Assembly (NCBI GenBank): GCA_045541355.1
Contig: JAZQIW010000102.1
Span: forward strand, 1-30,099
DNA from: UMGS1387 sp045541355
Lineage (GTDB): Bacteria > Bacillota > Clostridia > Oscillospirales > CAG-382
DNA: 30,099 nucleotides
Direction of reading: 5' to 3'
Of the stretch, positions 22,237 through 29,929 are shown one piece after another. How positions within the stretch are numbered: position 1 is the first letter of the stretch; every line of letters begins with the position of its first letter. Under the pieces are notes generated by a model. That model saw only the letters and a program-made list of their open reading frames with translations, was not told the origin of the DNA and did no database searches. The position numbers and the translations under genes were made by a program.

Positions 22237-23247
22237 ATGATTAAGAAGTATTATGACACAGACTGTAACCTCGGACTTCTCGACGGCAAGACAGTAAGTA
22301 TTATCGGTTTCGGCAGCCAGGGACACGCACACGCAATGAACCTTGCCGAAAGCGGCGTAAATGTAGTAGTAGGTCTCAGACCCGGCTCAGGTCACTGGGA
22401 AAAGGCTTCTGCTTTTGCAAAGGATCACGACAACTTCAAGGTAATGGATATTGAAGATGCGGCAAAGGCGGGCGACCTTGTAATGATGCTTGTTCCCGAC
22501 GAGCTTGCAGCCGATATCTACAACAAGCAGGTTGCTCCCAACATGAAGGAAGGCGACGTTCTTATGTTCGCTCACGGCTTCAACATTCACTTTAACTTTA
22601 TCGTGCCCGCAGCAAACATTGACGTTATCATGGTTGCACCCAAGGGCCCCGGCCACACAGTAAGAACACAGTATCAGCAGGGTAGAGGTGTTCCCTCCCT
22701 TATCGCTGTATATCAGGACTACTCGGGAAGAGCAAAGGATTATGCACTTGCATATGCATCGGGTATAGGTGCAGGAAGAGCAGGTATTCTTGAAACAAGC
22801 TTCAGAGAAGAAACAGAAACCGACCTCTTCGGCGAACAGGCAGTTCTCTGCGGCGGCGTAACAGAGCTTATGAAGGCAGGCTTTGACACACTTGTTGCTG
22901 CAGGCTATGAGCCCGAAATGGCATACTTTGAATGTATCCACGAAATGAAGCTTATTGTTGACCTCATTAACGAGGGCGGCTTTGCAAAGATGAGATACTC
23001 CATTTCAAACACAGCCGAATATGGCGATTACAGAACAGGTAAGCGTCTTATTACAGAGGAAACACGCAAGGAAATGAAGAAGGTTCTCACAGAAATCCAG
23101 AACGGTACATTTGCATCTGAGTTTATGACAGAATTCTCCAGCGGCAGACGTGCAAAGTTCCTTGCTACAAGAAGAAACGAAGCAGAGCATCCCCTTGAGC
23201 AGGTAGGCTCTGAGCTCAGAAAGATGATGAGCTGGCTCAAAAAATAA
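22237..23247 (+). CDS. ilvC: Ketol-acid reductoisomerase
   Basis: Second enzyme of branched-chain amino acid synthesis: isomerises and reduces acetolactate or acetohydroxybutyrate with NAD(P)H and magnesium. At 336 residues it is a class I (short) enzyme. The Rossmann motif GFGSQGHAHAMNL is at 22-34. GHTVRTQYQQGRGVP, the metal-binding ETETDLFGEQAVLCGG and the C-terminal FECIHEMKLIVDLI and AEYGDYRTG are present. The Rossmann strand-2 loop is LRPGSGHWEKA, where cofactor preference is set; I do not assign it. Ribosome binding site AAAGGGG is 8-9 nt before ATG. Confidence 0.97.
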   Translation: MIKKYYDTDCNLGLLDGKTVSIIGFGSQGHAHAMNLAESGVNVVVGLRPGSGHWEKASAFAKDHDNFKVMDIEDAAKAGDLVMMLVPDELAADIYNKQVAPNMKEGDVLMFAHGFNIHFNFIVPAANIDVIMVAPKGPGHTVRTQYQQGRGVPSLIAVYQDYSGRAKDYALAYASGIGAGRAGILETSFREETETDLFGEQAVLCGGVTELMKAGFDTLVAAGYEPEMAYFECIHEMKLIVDLINEGGFAKMRYSISNTAEYGDYRTGKRLITEETRKEMKKVLTEIQNGTFASEFMTEFSSGRRAKFLATRRNEAEHPLEQVGSELRKMMSWLKK

Positions 23248-23318
23248 GCGGCGAGTCGCTGCGGACAATCTCGCGGAAAATGTTACGGCAGACGTACTGT
23301 ATTCATCGCGAAACAAGC

Positions 23319-23354
23319 TTTTCCTTTTGTCGGTAAGCCGGACAAAAGGGAAAA
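23319..23354. repeat. Intergenic hairpin TTTTCCTTTTGTC / GACAAAAGGGAAAA
   Basis: Arms 23319-23331 and 23341-23354 pair over about 13 bp with one bulged G. It lies in the 229-nt gap between ilvC and ilvD and resembles the palindrome at 25664-25689 (CTTTTGT...ACAAAAG). Without a U-run it is not a classic terminator. Confidence 0.6.
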
Positions 23355-23408
23355 TTCAACACCAACAAAGCAAAGGTTTATAAACTCGTGTTTGATGCAC
23401 GGTTATCC

Positions 23409-23441
23409 ATTCCCGACCGCCAAACACCGGCGGTCGGGAAT
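23409..23441 (+). terminator. Strong hairpin between ilvC and ilvD; possible terminator or processing stem
   Basis: ATTCCCGACCGCC (23409-23421), loop AAACACC and GGCGGTCGGGAAT (23429-23441) give a perfect 13-bp stem, followed by TACATTTATT. The tail is U-rich but interrupted, so it may terminate partially or protect the ilvBNC mRNA 3' end. It shares the CCCGACCGCC core with the hairpin at 13454-13486. Confidence 0.5.
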
Positions 23442-23476
23442 TACATTTATTAAAAAACGTAAAGGAGAAAATCTCC

Positions 23477-25138
23477 ATGAGAAGCGATAACGTATTAAAG
23501 GGCGCAGAGCGTGCCCCAAACAGAAGTCTTTTTTATGCAATGGGCTACACAAAAGAGGAGCTTGAAAGACCTCTTATCGGTGTAGTTTGTGCACATAGTG
23601 AAATTGTTCCCGGTCATATTCACCTTGATAAAATAGCAGACGCCGTAAAGGCAGGTATCAGAATGGCAGGAGGCACACCCGTGCTTATTCCCGCAATCGG
23701 TGTATGCGACGGAATTGCCATGGGACACATTGGCATGAAGTATTCCCTTGCAAGCCGTGAGCTTATTGCAGACAGCGTGGAAACCATGACCATGGCACAC
23801 GGTCTTGACGGACTTGTGCTTATTCCCAACTGTGACAAGATTGTCCCCGGTATGGTAATGGCGGCGGTAAGAATGGACATTCCTGCCGTTGTATGCAGCG
23901 GCGGTCCCATGATGCCGGGCACATATAACGGTCACAATGCGAGCCTTTCGCAGATGTTTGAGGCGGTAGGTGCTTATAAGGCAGGTATGATTGATGGCTG
24001 CAGTCTTGACGAATGTGAAAAGAACGTATGTCCCGGCTGCGGAAGCTGTGCGGGTATGTATACGGCAAACAGCATGAATTGTCTTTGTGAGGCAATTGGT
24101 ATTGCACTTCCCGGAAACGGAACGATTCCTGCGGTTTCCTCAAGAAGAACAATGCTTGCAAAGCACGCCGGCATGGCTATAATGAATCTTGTTGAAAAGG
24201 GTATTACCGCACGCCAAATTGTAAATAAGAAGAGCCTTCTTAATGCTCTTTGCTGCGACATGGCTCTCGGTTGCAGCTCAAACAGTGTTCTTCACCTGCT
24301 TGCTATTGCAAACGAGGCGGGCGTTGACTTTGACCTTAAGCTATTTAACGAAACAAGCGACAGAGTACCCAATCTTTGCCATCTTGCACCTGCAGGTCAT
24401 ACACATATTGTTGACCTTGACAATGCAGGCGGTATTCCCGCAGTACAGGCAGAGCTTGTAAAGATGAACCTGCTTGACACTTCTCTTATGACAGTCACAG
24501 GTAAGACCGTCGGAGAAAATATTGAGGGTGCATACATAAAGGATGAGGAAAACATTCGTCCCATTACAAACCCTTACAGCAAGACGGGCGGTATACAGAT
24601 TCTCTGGGGCAATATTGCTCCTGATGGATGCGTTGTAAAGCGCAGTGCCGTTGCTCCCGAAATGCTTGTTCATTCGGGCCCCGCAAGAGTGTTCAACAGC
24701 GAGGATGAAGCAATTGCGGCAATTTACGGCGGAAAAATCAAGGATGGCGACGTTGTTGTTATCAGGTACGAGGGACCTGTTGGAGGCCCCGGCATGAGAG
24801 AAATGCTCAATCCCACCTCTGCTCTTGCAGGCATGAAACTTGATAAGACGGTAGCACTCATTACCGATGGTAGATTTTCGGGTGCTTCGAGAGGTGCTTC
24901 AATCGGTCACGTTGCCCCTGAAGCCGCGGCAGGCGGCCCTATCGGACTCATCAATGAGGGCGATATTATTCATATTGATATTCCTGCTGCCTCTATTAAC
25001 GCAGAAATCTCTGAGCAGGATTTTGCAAAGAGAAAGGAAGCTTACGTAAAGCCTGAGCCCAATGTCAAATCGGGCTGGCTCGCAAGATACGCAAAGCTTG
25101 TTGATAGCGCCGATAAGGGTGCTGTTATGAAAAACTGA
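23477..25138 (+). CDS. ilvD: Dihydroxy-acid dehydratase
   Basis: Third common enzyme of valine/isoleucine synthesis: dehydrates dihydroxy acids to 2-oxo acids with an Fe-S cluster. At 553 residues it matches the IlvD/Edd family. Cluster and metal motifs are VCDGIAMGHIGM, LIPNCDKIVPGM and CPGCGSCAGMYTANSMNCLCEA. C-terminal motifs are EGPVGGPGMREML, LITDGRFSGASRGASIGHVAPEA and GPIGLINEGD. Only ilvE (transaminase) and ilvA are missing from the pathway here. The start at ATG 23477 has AGGAG 9 nt upstream, inside the small palindrome GGAGAAAATCTCC (23464-23476). It lies 229 nt after ilvC, behind two hairpins, so it may be expressed at a lower level than ilvBNC or from its own promoter. Confidence 0.97.
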   Translation: MRSDNVLKGAERAPNRSLFYAMGYTKEELERPLIGVVCAHSEIVPGHIHLDKIADAVKAGIRMAGGTPVLIPAIGVCDGIAMGHIGMKYSLASRELIADSVETMTMAHGLDGLVLIPNCDKIVPGMVMAAVRMDIPAVVCSGGPMMPGTYNGHNASLSQMFEAVGAYKAGMIDGCSLDECEKNVCPGCGSCAGMYTANSMNCLCEAIGIALPGNGTIPAVSSRRTMLAKHAGMAIMNLVEKGITARQIVNKKSLLNALCCDMALGCSSNSVLHLLAIANEAGVDFDLKLFNETSDRVPNLCHLAPAGHTHIVDLDNAGGIPAVQAELVKMNLLDTSLMTVTGKTVGENIEGAYIKDEENIRPITNPYSKTGGIQILWGNIAPDGCVVKRSAVAPEMLVHSGPARVFNSEDEAIAAIYGGKIKDGDVVVIRYEGPVGGPGMREMLNPTSALAGMKLDKTVALITDGRFSGASRGASIGHVAPEAAAGGPIGLINEGDIIHIDIPAASINAEISEQDFAKRKEAYVKPEPNVKSGWLARYAKLVDSADKGAVMKN

Positions 25139-25148
25139 TTTGTGCTTT

Positions 25149-25178
25149 AAAGCTGTCCGCTTTGTCGGACAGCTTTTT
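25149..25178 (+). terminator. Intrinsic terminator after ilvD
   Basis: AAAGCTGTCCG (25149-25159), a 6-nt loop and CGGACAGCTTTTT. A perfect 11-bp stem with U-run, 10 nt after the stop codon, marking the end of the ilv operon. Confidence 0.93.
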
Positions 25179-25185
25179 CTTCCAC

Positions 25186-25655
25186 CTTTTCTTTAGAAAA
25201 AGAAAAGGTTCGCCAAAAGAAACCGTGACGGGAACATTGTTTTTTGGGTTTTGAACAATACGTTATATGCTCGATTATAGCGTCGCTTGGTCGGCATAAA
25301 GCGGGGAGCCCCCGCCGGCAAATTCGCGGGTCGAGACGGCTCGACACCCAATTTCGCGGTCATGTTCTGCAACCCCATTTGATATCGCTCGCGATAGAAA
25401 ACGTCGCTTGAACAGCATAAACGCTACTGTTCCAGCGAATAAAACCCAAATTAGCACCCACCCAAAGGGAGGGAGTTAAGCCACCACGGCGAAAGAGGGA
25501 GAATCAGCGGAGCGTCGGGGAGATGTAGCCCATAGTTACACCCATCCCTGATTTTGACGAACCGAAGATAAAACCTCGAAAACCGCCTGTGTCAAAATCA
25601 GCAATTAAAAGTACAAATTGTCCCCGACCGAGCCACTCCCTCTTTTTGAGTGGAG
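25186..25655. repeat. Structured intergenic repeat element, copy A (470 nt)
   Basis: Non-coding sequence that recurs at 29422-29865. The left edge is the palindrome CTTTTCTTTAGAAAAAGAAAAG. Conserved internal stems are: GCGGGG/CCCCGC (25301-25315); TATCGC/GCGATA (25383-25396); TCGCTTGAACAG/CTGTTCCAGCGA (25404-25415 with 25427-25438, one mismatch); CCCACCC/GGGAGGG near 25458-25474; TGATTTTGAC/GTCAAAATCA (25549-25558 with 25591-25600, perfect); CCACTC/GAGTGG (25633-25638 with 25648-25653). Compared with copy B it has a 30-nt insertion at about 25322-25351 containing its own hairpin (GTCGAG/CTCGAC). Single-base indels between copies break every reading frame. No terminal inverted repeats or transposase are seen. 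Family and function are unknown to me. Confidence 0.85.
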
Positions 25656-25663
25656 AATTTTTG

Positions 25664-25713
25664 GTTCTTTTGTTTCGGGACAAAAGAACGGAAAACGCGG
25701 CTCGCAAGCCGCG
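25664..25713. repeat. Two adjacent palindromes flanking repeat copy A
   Basis: GTTCTTTTGT (25664-25673) with ACAAAAGAAC (25680-25689), and CGCGGCT (25696-25702) with AGCCGCG (25707-25713). Both are perfect. They are absent after copy B. The remaining stretch to 25773 is A-rich with CTCCTGCCCGATAAAAAGTA at about 25717-25736, resembling 4997-5017. Confidence 0.7.
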
Positions 25714-25773
25714 GAACTCCTGCCCGATAAAAAGTAACTAAAAAAAGAAATAAGAAAGAACACACATATAGTA

Positions 25774-26511
25774 ATGAAAGAAAAAAAAGAAAAAAACGAG
25801 AAAAAAGAAAACTCCCCCTTAACCTTTGAATATGAAAAAACCACCTTCGGTAACGGCGTTGTCGTTTGCGGAACAGACGAAGCAGGTAGAGGACCGTTGG
25901 CAGGCAGAGTGTATGCAGCAGCCGTCATCCTTGATGATGCCGACGAGACAAGCGAGTATCTTAAAGGACTTAATGACTCAAAAAAGCTGACCGAGAAAAA
26001 GCGCGGAGAGCTCGAAGCTCTTATAAAACAAAACGCCCTTTCCTTCTGCGTTGCATATAGCACCGTAGAGGAAATTGAAAACACCGATATACTCTCAGCC
26101 TCCCTTCACGCCATGCGCAAATCAATTGACGGACTTAATGTTGATAGAGCCGTGTCCGATAAAGAGCTTTCGCAAATGGATATAGAATGTGTCGGAGGAA
26201 AGAGAATGAAGGCACAAGCCGTTCTTGTTGACGGTAATATGACACGCGGCTTTGAAATTCCTGCAAAAGCAATTGTGGGCGGTGACGGAAAAAGCCTGTC
26301 TATTGCCGCCGCATCAATTCTCGCAAAAACCGCAAGGGACAGATATTGCCTCGAATACCTCGATAAAGAGTACCCCGAATACCTTTTTGCAAAGCATAAG
26401 GGCTACGGCACAAAGGCACACTACGAGGCTGTCGATAAATTCGGACTGTGCAAGGAGCATAGAAAAAGCTTCTTCAAAAAGTACTATGATGCAAAATCCA
26501 AGAACAACTAA
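25774..26511 (+). CDS. rnhB: Ribonuclease HII
   Basis: Cleaves the RNA strand of RNA-DNA hybrids and removes misincorporated ribonucleotides from DNA. Its 245 residues contain GTDEAGRGPLAG with catalytic Asp35-Glu36, LNDSKKLTEKKR, VDGN (third acidic residue) and GDGKSLSIAAASILAKTARDR with the fourth Asp. The C-terminal HKGYGTKAHYEAVDKFG is typical. Two oddities: a Lys/Glu-rich start (MKEKKEKNEKKE) and about 20 extra residues before VDGN (DKELSQMDIECVGGKRMKAQ). The ribosome binding site is poor and I see no good promoter; no alternative in-frame start lies between the ATG and the catalytic motif. It is followed by yraN with overlap. Confidence 0.95.
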   Translation: MKEKKEKNEKKENSPLTFEYEKTTFGNGVVVCGTDEAGRGPLAGRVYAAAVILDDADETSEYLKGLNDSKKLTEKKRGELEALIKQNALSFCVAYSTVEEIENTDILSASLHAMRKSIDGLNVDRAVSDKELSQMDIECVGGKRMKAQAVLVDGNMTRGFEIPAKAIVGGDGKSLSIAAASILAKTARDRYCLEYLDKEYPEYLFAKHKGYGTKAHYEAVDKFGLCKEHRKSFFKKYYDAKSKNN

Positions 26512-26869
26512 ACGCGAAAGAGGCAAGGCAGGCGAAGAATATGCATGCCGTTTGCTTGCCAAAAACGGATATGGCATACTTTGCAGAAATTACACCTGCC
26601 CCGGCGGAGAAATTGACATAATCGCGGCAAAAGAAAACTACATATGTTTTGTAGAGGTAAAGCTGAGAAGTCTGCAGTCGGGCGAAAACGCCGCGGAAGC
26701 GGTGGACACGTCAAAGCTTTCAAGGATTAAGACGGCAAGCGAGCATTTTCTCTCTGAATACCATGATAATAAGTACGTTTCATCTCTCACACCGAGATTT
26801 GATATAATTGAACTTTATACCTGTAAAAGCATTGTCAAAAAGCACAATCACATAACCGGCGTACAATAA
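26486..26869 (+). CDS. YraN/UPF0102 family nuclease-fold protein
   Basis: A 127-residue member of the UPF0102 (YraN) family, with the PD-(D/E)XK-type restriction endonuclease-like fold. Motifs are KRERGKAGEEYACRLLAKNG, the strand NYTCPGGEIDIIAAKENYICFVEVKLR (with the acidic EID and EVK core), and a C-terminal FDIIELY. The biological role of the family is unsettled. The first suitable start is ATG 26486 (or 26489), overlapping the end of rnhB by 26 nt, which implies translational coupling. rnhB-yraN adjacency is widely seen in bacteria. The open frame upstream of this ATG is out of register with rnhB and is ignored. Confidence 0.9.
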   Translation: MMQNPRTTKRERGKAGEEYACRLLAKNGYGILCRNYTCPGGEIDIIAAKENYICFVEVKLRSLQSGENAAEAVDTSKLSRIKTASEHFLSEYHDNKYVSSLTPRFDIIELYTCKSIVKKHNHITGVQ

Positions 26870-26886
26870 ATATCGGAGGTGACATC

Positions 26887-27858
26887 TTGACAGGACTTTT
26901 TGATTTACATTGTGATACGGCGTTTGAAATTTATAAGCATAAGGAAAAGCTGTATTCCAATAACCACGGCGTTTCCATCGACAAATTTTCCGTGTTCAAG
27001 AACAAGGCACAGTTATTTGCCATATGGAGCGACAATGAGAAAACAGAAGACGAAACCTACCTTGATTTTCTCCACATCACAACGGAATTTTTGTCCCACT
27101 TAGAGGAAAATGCCGAATTTACGGCACTTTGCAAAACACGTGAGGATTTGAAAAACTGCCTTGGTGAAGGAAAGCTTGCTTCTCTTCTTTCGGTAGAGGA
27201 TGCAAAGCTTCTTTCGGGCGACATTTCAAGGCTTGAAAAGCTTTATAACACAGGCGTGAGAGTTCTCACCCTCGGCTGGAAGGGACATAGCTGTGTCGGC
27301 GGAAGCTATGACACCGACGACGGTCTTTCCGAATTCGGCTTTGAGGTGCTTCGTGAATGTGAACGCCTCGGCATAACCGTTGACGTTTCGCATCTTTCGG
27401 AAAAGGGCTTCTGGGACGTTGCGGGCAAGGCGACAAAGCCGTTTATCGCCACACATTCCAACGCCTCAATTCTCTGTGCACATAAGAGAAATCTCACCGA
27501 CATACAGTTCAGAACAATTGCACAGTCGGGCGGAATATGCGGCATAAGCCTTGTGGGCAAGCATCTGTCAAAAACCCTTCCCGGCGAAAAATCGGAGGAT
27601 TTGAATACGGTTTTCGATACCGTATGCTCTCACATTGAGCATTTTCTCTCCATCGACGAGAAGGCTGTTTGTCTCGGTCTTGACCTTGACGGAACAGAGC
27701 CGCTTGCAGGACTTGAGAATGTCTCAAAAATCCCTGCACTTTACGAAGCTCTTACAAACCGCGGACTTGACGAAAAAACAGCCGATAGCGTTTTCTTCAA
27801 CAACGCTTACAATTTCTTTGAAACCAATCTGCCCGAAAAAAAACGTGCAGTAACATAA
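26887..27858 (+). CDS. Membrane-dipeptidase-like (M19) dipeptidase
   Basis: Zinc dipeptidase of the amidohydrolase fold, M19 (renal dipeptidase) family. Its 323 residues start with DLHCDTA (His8 and Asp10 metal ligands). LLSVEDAK carries the bridging Glu, VDVSHLSEKGFWDV and IATHSNAS the two His ligands, and LGLDLDG the catalytic Asp region. No signal peptide, so it probably cleaves dipeptides, including D-amino acid dipeptides, in the cytoplasm. Translation starts at TTG 26887: GGAGGTG lies 6 nt upstream and no ATG is available before the HCD motif. It is 17 nt after yraN and 35 nt before thrC, consistent with one transcript. Confidence 0.93.
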   Translation: MTGLFDLHCDTAFEIYKHKEKLYSNNHGVSIDKFSVFKNKAQLFAIWSDNEKTEDETYLDFLHITTEFLSHLEENAEFTALCKTREDLKNCLGEGKLASLLSVEDAKLLSGDISRLEKLYNTGVRVLTLGWKGHSCVGGSYDTDDGLSEFGFEVLRECERLGITVDVSHLSEKGFWDVAGKATKPFIATHSNASILCAHKRNLTDIQFRTIAQSGGICGISLVGKHLSKTLPGEKSEDLNTVFDTVCSHIEHFLSIDEKAVCLGLDLDGTEPLAGLENVSKIPALYEALTNRGLDEKTADSVFFNNAYNFFETNLPEKKRAVT

Positions 27859-27893
27859 ATTTACAAACCCCTAAAGGAAAGGACTCAAGAAAA

Positions 27894-29378
27894 ATGAATT
27901 ACTTCAGCACACGTGACACCAAAAGAACATCTCCCAAAACCTCGGCAGAGGTTATCAAGCAGGGTATTGCAGACGACGGCGGACTTTTCCTGCCCGAAAG
28001 CATTCCCCAGATAGACCTTGAATTTATCAAAAACATAGGTACACTTCCTTACAGCGAAAGAGCCGCAAAGGTGCTCTCGCTCTATCTCACAGACTATACC
28101 TATGACGAGCTTCTTGACTGTGCAAAAAAGGCTTATGATACAAGCTTTGGCGATTTTGCCGCACCCGTAAGCAGCTTTATCGGTAATGACCTTCGCGTTC
28201 TTGAGCTGTGGCACGGCCCTACCTGTGCTTTCAAGGACATGGCTCTTCAGATTATGCCCCGCCTGCTCTCTCTTGCCCTCAAAAAGACGGGCGAGGAAAG
28301 ATGCGCCTATATTCTTGTTGCAACAAGCGGTGACACGGGCAAGGCTGCACTTGAAGGCTATAAAGACGTTGACAGCACAAAAATCATGGTGTTCTATCCT
28401 GAAGACGGCGTCAGTGATATGCAGAAAAAGCAGATGGCAACACAAGAGGGTAAAAATGTTTGCGTTACTGCCATTAAGGGTAACTTTGACGATGCACAGA
28501 CAGGTGTAAAGAAGATTTTTGCAGATGAAAACGCAAGAGCTCTTCTCAATGAAAAAGGCTCCTTCCTTTCCAGCGCAAACTCCATTAACTGGGGTCGCCT
28601 TGCGCCTCAGATTGTTTATTATATTTCTGCCTATGCAGACCTTGTGGCTGAGGGTGAAATTTCCCTTGGCGAAAAGGTTGATATAACCGTTCCCACAGGT
28701 AACTTCGGTAATATCTTTGCCGCATTCCTCGCTAAGAAAATGGGGCTTCCCGTAAACCGCTTTGTCTGTGCTTCAAATAGTAATAATATCCTCACAGACT
28801 TCCTTAATACAGGCGTTTACGATAGAAACAGAAAGTTCTATACAACCATGTCTCCCTCTATGGATATTCTTATTTCTTCAAACCTCGAAAGACTTCTCTT
28901 CTATATCGCAGGCGCAGAAAAAACCATAGAGTATATGAAGGCTCTCAATGAAAAGGGCGCATATTCCGTAGATAAAACGGTGCTTGATGTAATTAAGAGC
29001 GAATTTTCGGCTTATTGCTGTAATGAAGATAACTGCGCAAAAACCATTAAGAGTACCTTTGATAAGTACTCCTATGTATGTGATCCTCATACCGCTGTTG
29101 CCGTTTACTCGGCTCATGAGTTCTTGAAGGATAACGGTAAGGGACTTAAAAATATCGTCGCTTCTACCGCAAGCCCCTATAAGTTCGCCGCTGATGTCCT
29201 TAAGTCCCTCGGTGAAGATGTCCCCTCTGATATGAAACAAATCCTTGAAAAACTAAGCTTTGTTTCCAATACACCCATCCCCGCTCCTCTCTTTGAACTC
29301 TTCGGTAAAAATGTCCGCTTTACTAAGTCCGTAGATAAATCCCATACCTCCCTCCTTAACGAGGTGCTTGATTTTTAG
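27894..29378 (+). CDS. thrC: Threonine synthase
   Basis: PLP enzyme that converts O-phosphohomoserine to threonine. At 494 residues it is the longer bacterial/fungal-type enzyme (class II) with the N-terminal MNYFSTRDTKRTSPKTSAEVIKQGIADDGG. The PLP lysine is Lys114 in CAFKDMALQ; the phosphate-binding loop region is ATSGDTGKAALEG; and VPTGNFGNIFAAFLAKKMGLP is present. Threonine is the precursor of isoleucine, so the gene is linked in metabolism to the ilv operon 2.7 kb upstream, though they are separate transcripts. AAAGGA lies 10 nt before ATG. It is probably the last gene of rnhB-yraN-dipeptidase-thrC. No strong terminator follows; the nearest candidates are AACCGGGTTTTTT at 29388-29400 and the palindrome at the left edge of repeat copy B. 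Confidence 0.97.
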   Translation: MNYFSTRDTKRTSPKTSAEVIKQGIADDGGLFLPESIPQIDLEFIKNIGTLPYSERAAKVLSLYLTDYTYDELLDCAKKAYDTSFGDFAAPVSSFIGNDLRVLELWHGPTCAFKDMALQIMPRLLSLALKKTGEERCAYILVATSGDTGKAALEGYKDVDSTKIMVFYPEDGVSDMQKKQMATQEGKNVCVTAIKGNFDDAQTGVKKIFADENARALLNEKGSFLSSANSINWGRLAPQIVYYISAYADLVAEGEISLGEKVDITVPTGNFGNIFAAFLAKKMGLPVNRFVCASNSNNILTDFLNTGVYDRNRKFYTTMSPSMDILISSNLERLLFYIAGAEKTIEYMKALNEKGAYSVDKTVLDVIKSEFSAYCCNEDNCAKTIKSTFDKYSYVCDPHTAVAVYSAHEFLKDNGKGLKNIVASTASPYKFAADVLKSLGEDVPSDMKQILEKLSFVSNTPIPAPLFELFGKNVRFTKSVDKSHTSLLNEVLDF

Positions 29379-29400
29379 TTACAAACAACCGGGTTTTTTC

Positions 29401-29427
29401 GCTTTTTCCCGCTTTTTCCCGCTTTTT
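29401..29427 (+). repeat. Short tandem GCTTTTTCCC units
   Basis: GCTTTTTCCC at 29401-29410 and 29411-29420, then GCTTTTTC at 29421. The third unit merges into the GCTTTTTCTTT/AAAGAAAAAGC stem that begins repeat copy B. Confidence 0.75.
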
Positions 29428-29865
29428 CTTTAGAAAAAGAAAAAGCTTGGCAAAAAGAAACCGTCAAAGGAACATTGGTTTTTGGGTTTTGAACAATACG
29501 TAATATTCTCGATTAAAACGTCGCTTGGTCGGCATAAAGCGGGGAGCCCCCGCTGGCAATTTCGCGGTCATGTAAATCAACCCCATTTGATATCGCCCGC
29601 GATAGAAAGCGTCGCTTGAACAGCATAAACGCCACTGTTCAAGCGATTAAAACCCAAAATTAGCACCCACCCAAAGGGAGGGAGTTAAGCCACCACGGCG
29701 AAAGAGGGAGAATCAGCGGAGCGTCGGGGAGATGTAGCCCATAGTTACACCCATCCCTGATTTTGACGAACCGAAGATAAAACCTCGAAAACCGTGTGTG
29801 TCAAAATCAGCAATTAAAAAGTACAAATTACCCCCGACCGAGCCACTCCCTCTTTTTGAGTGGAG
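29422..29865. repeat. Structured intergenic repeat element, copy B (444 nt)
   Basis: Second copy of the element at 25186-25655, same orientation, about 4.2 kb away. Conserved stems: GCGGGG/CCCCGC (29539-29553), TATCGC/GCGATA (29591-29604), TCGCTTGAACAG/CTGTTCAAGCGA (29612-29623 with 29635-29646, here perfect), TGATTTTGAC/GTCAAAATCA (29758-29767 with 29800-29809), CCACTC/GAGTGG (29843-29848 with 29858-29863). It lacks the 30-nt insertion of copy A. From about 29664 to 29790 the two copies are nearly identical, which points to recent spread or constraint. Similarity stops at TGGAG (29861-29865), matching the edge of copy A. No ORF is supported. Confidence 0.85.
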
Positions 29866-29929
29866 CGCCTTTACTTAATTTCCCAAATCTTTGATTTGGT
29901 TGAAATTTAGTACGCCCGATGGTGTGAGT
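29844..29929. repeat. 86-bp segment duplicated at 30014-30099 (assembly artefact)
   Basis: Identical to 30014-30099 except C29884 versus G30054. It contains the end of repeat copy B and then ordinary A/T-rich sequence with ATCTTTGATTTGGTTGAAAT. The exact abutment of both copies to adapter sequence shows it is one short library insert read twice. 29929 is the last position I would trust as genomic. Confidence 0.9.

Noticed and set aside
25147..25707. Several minus-strand ORFs of 60-67 codons across repeat copy A
   Set aside because: Copy B has a 30-nt deletion and single-base indels that break these frames; no ribosome binding sites. They are by-products of a structured repeat.
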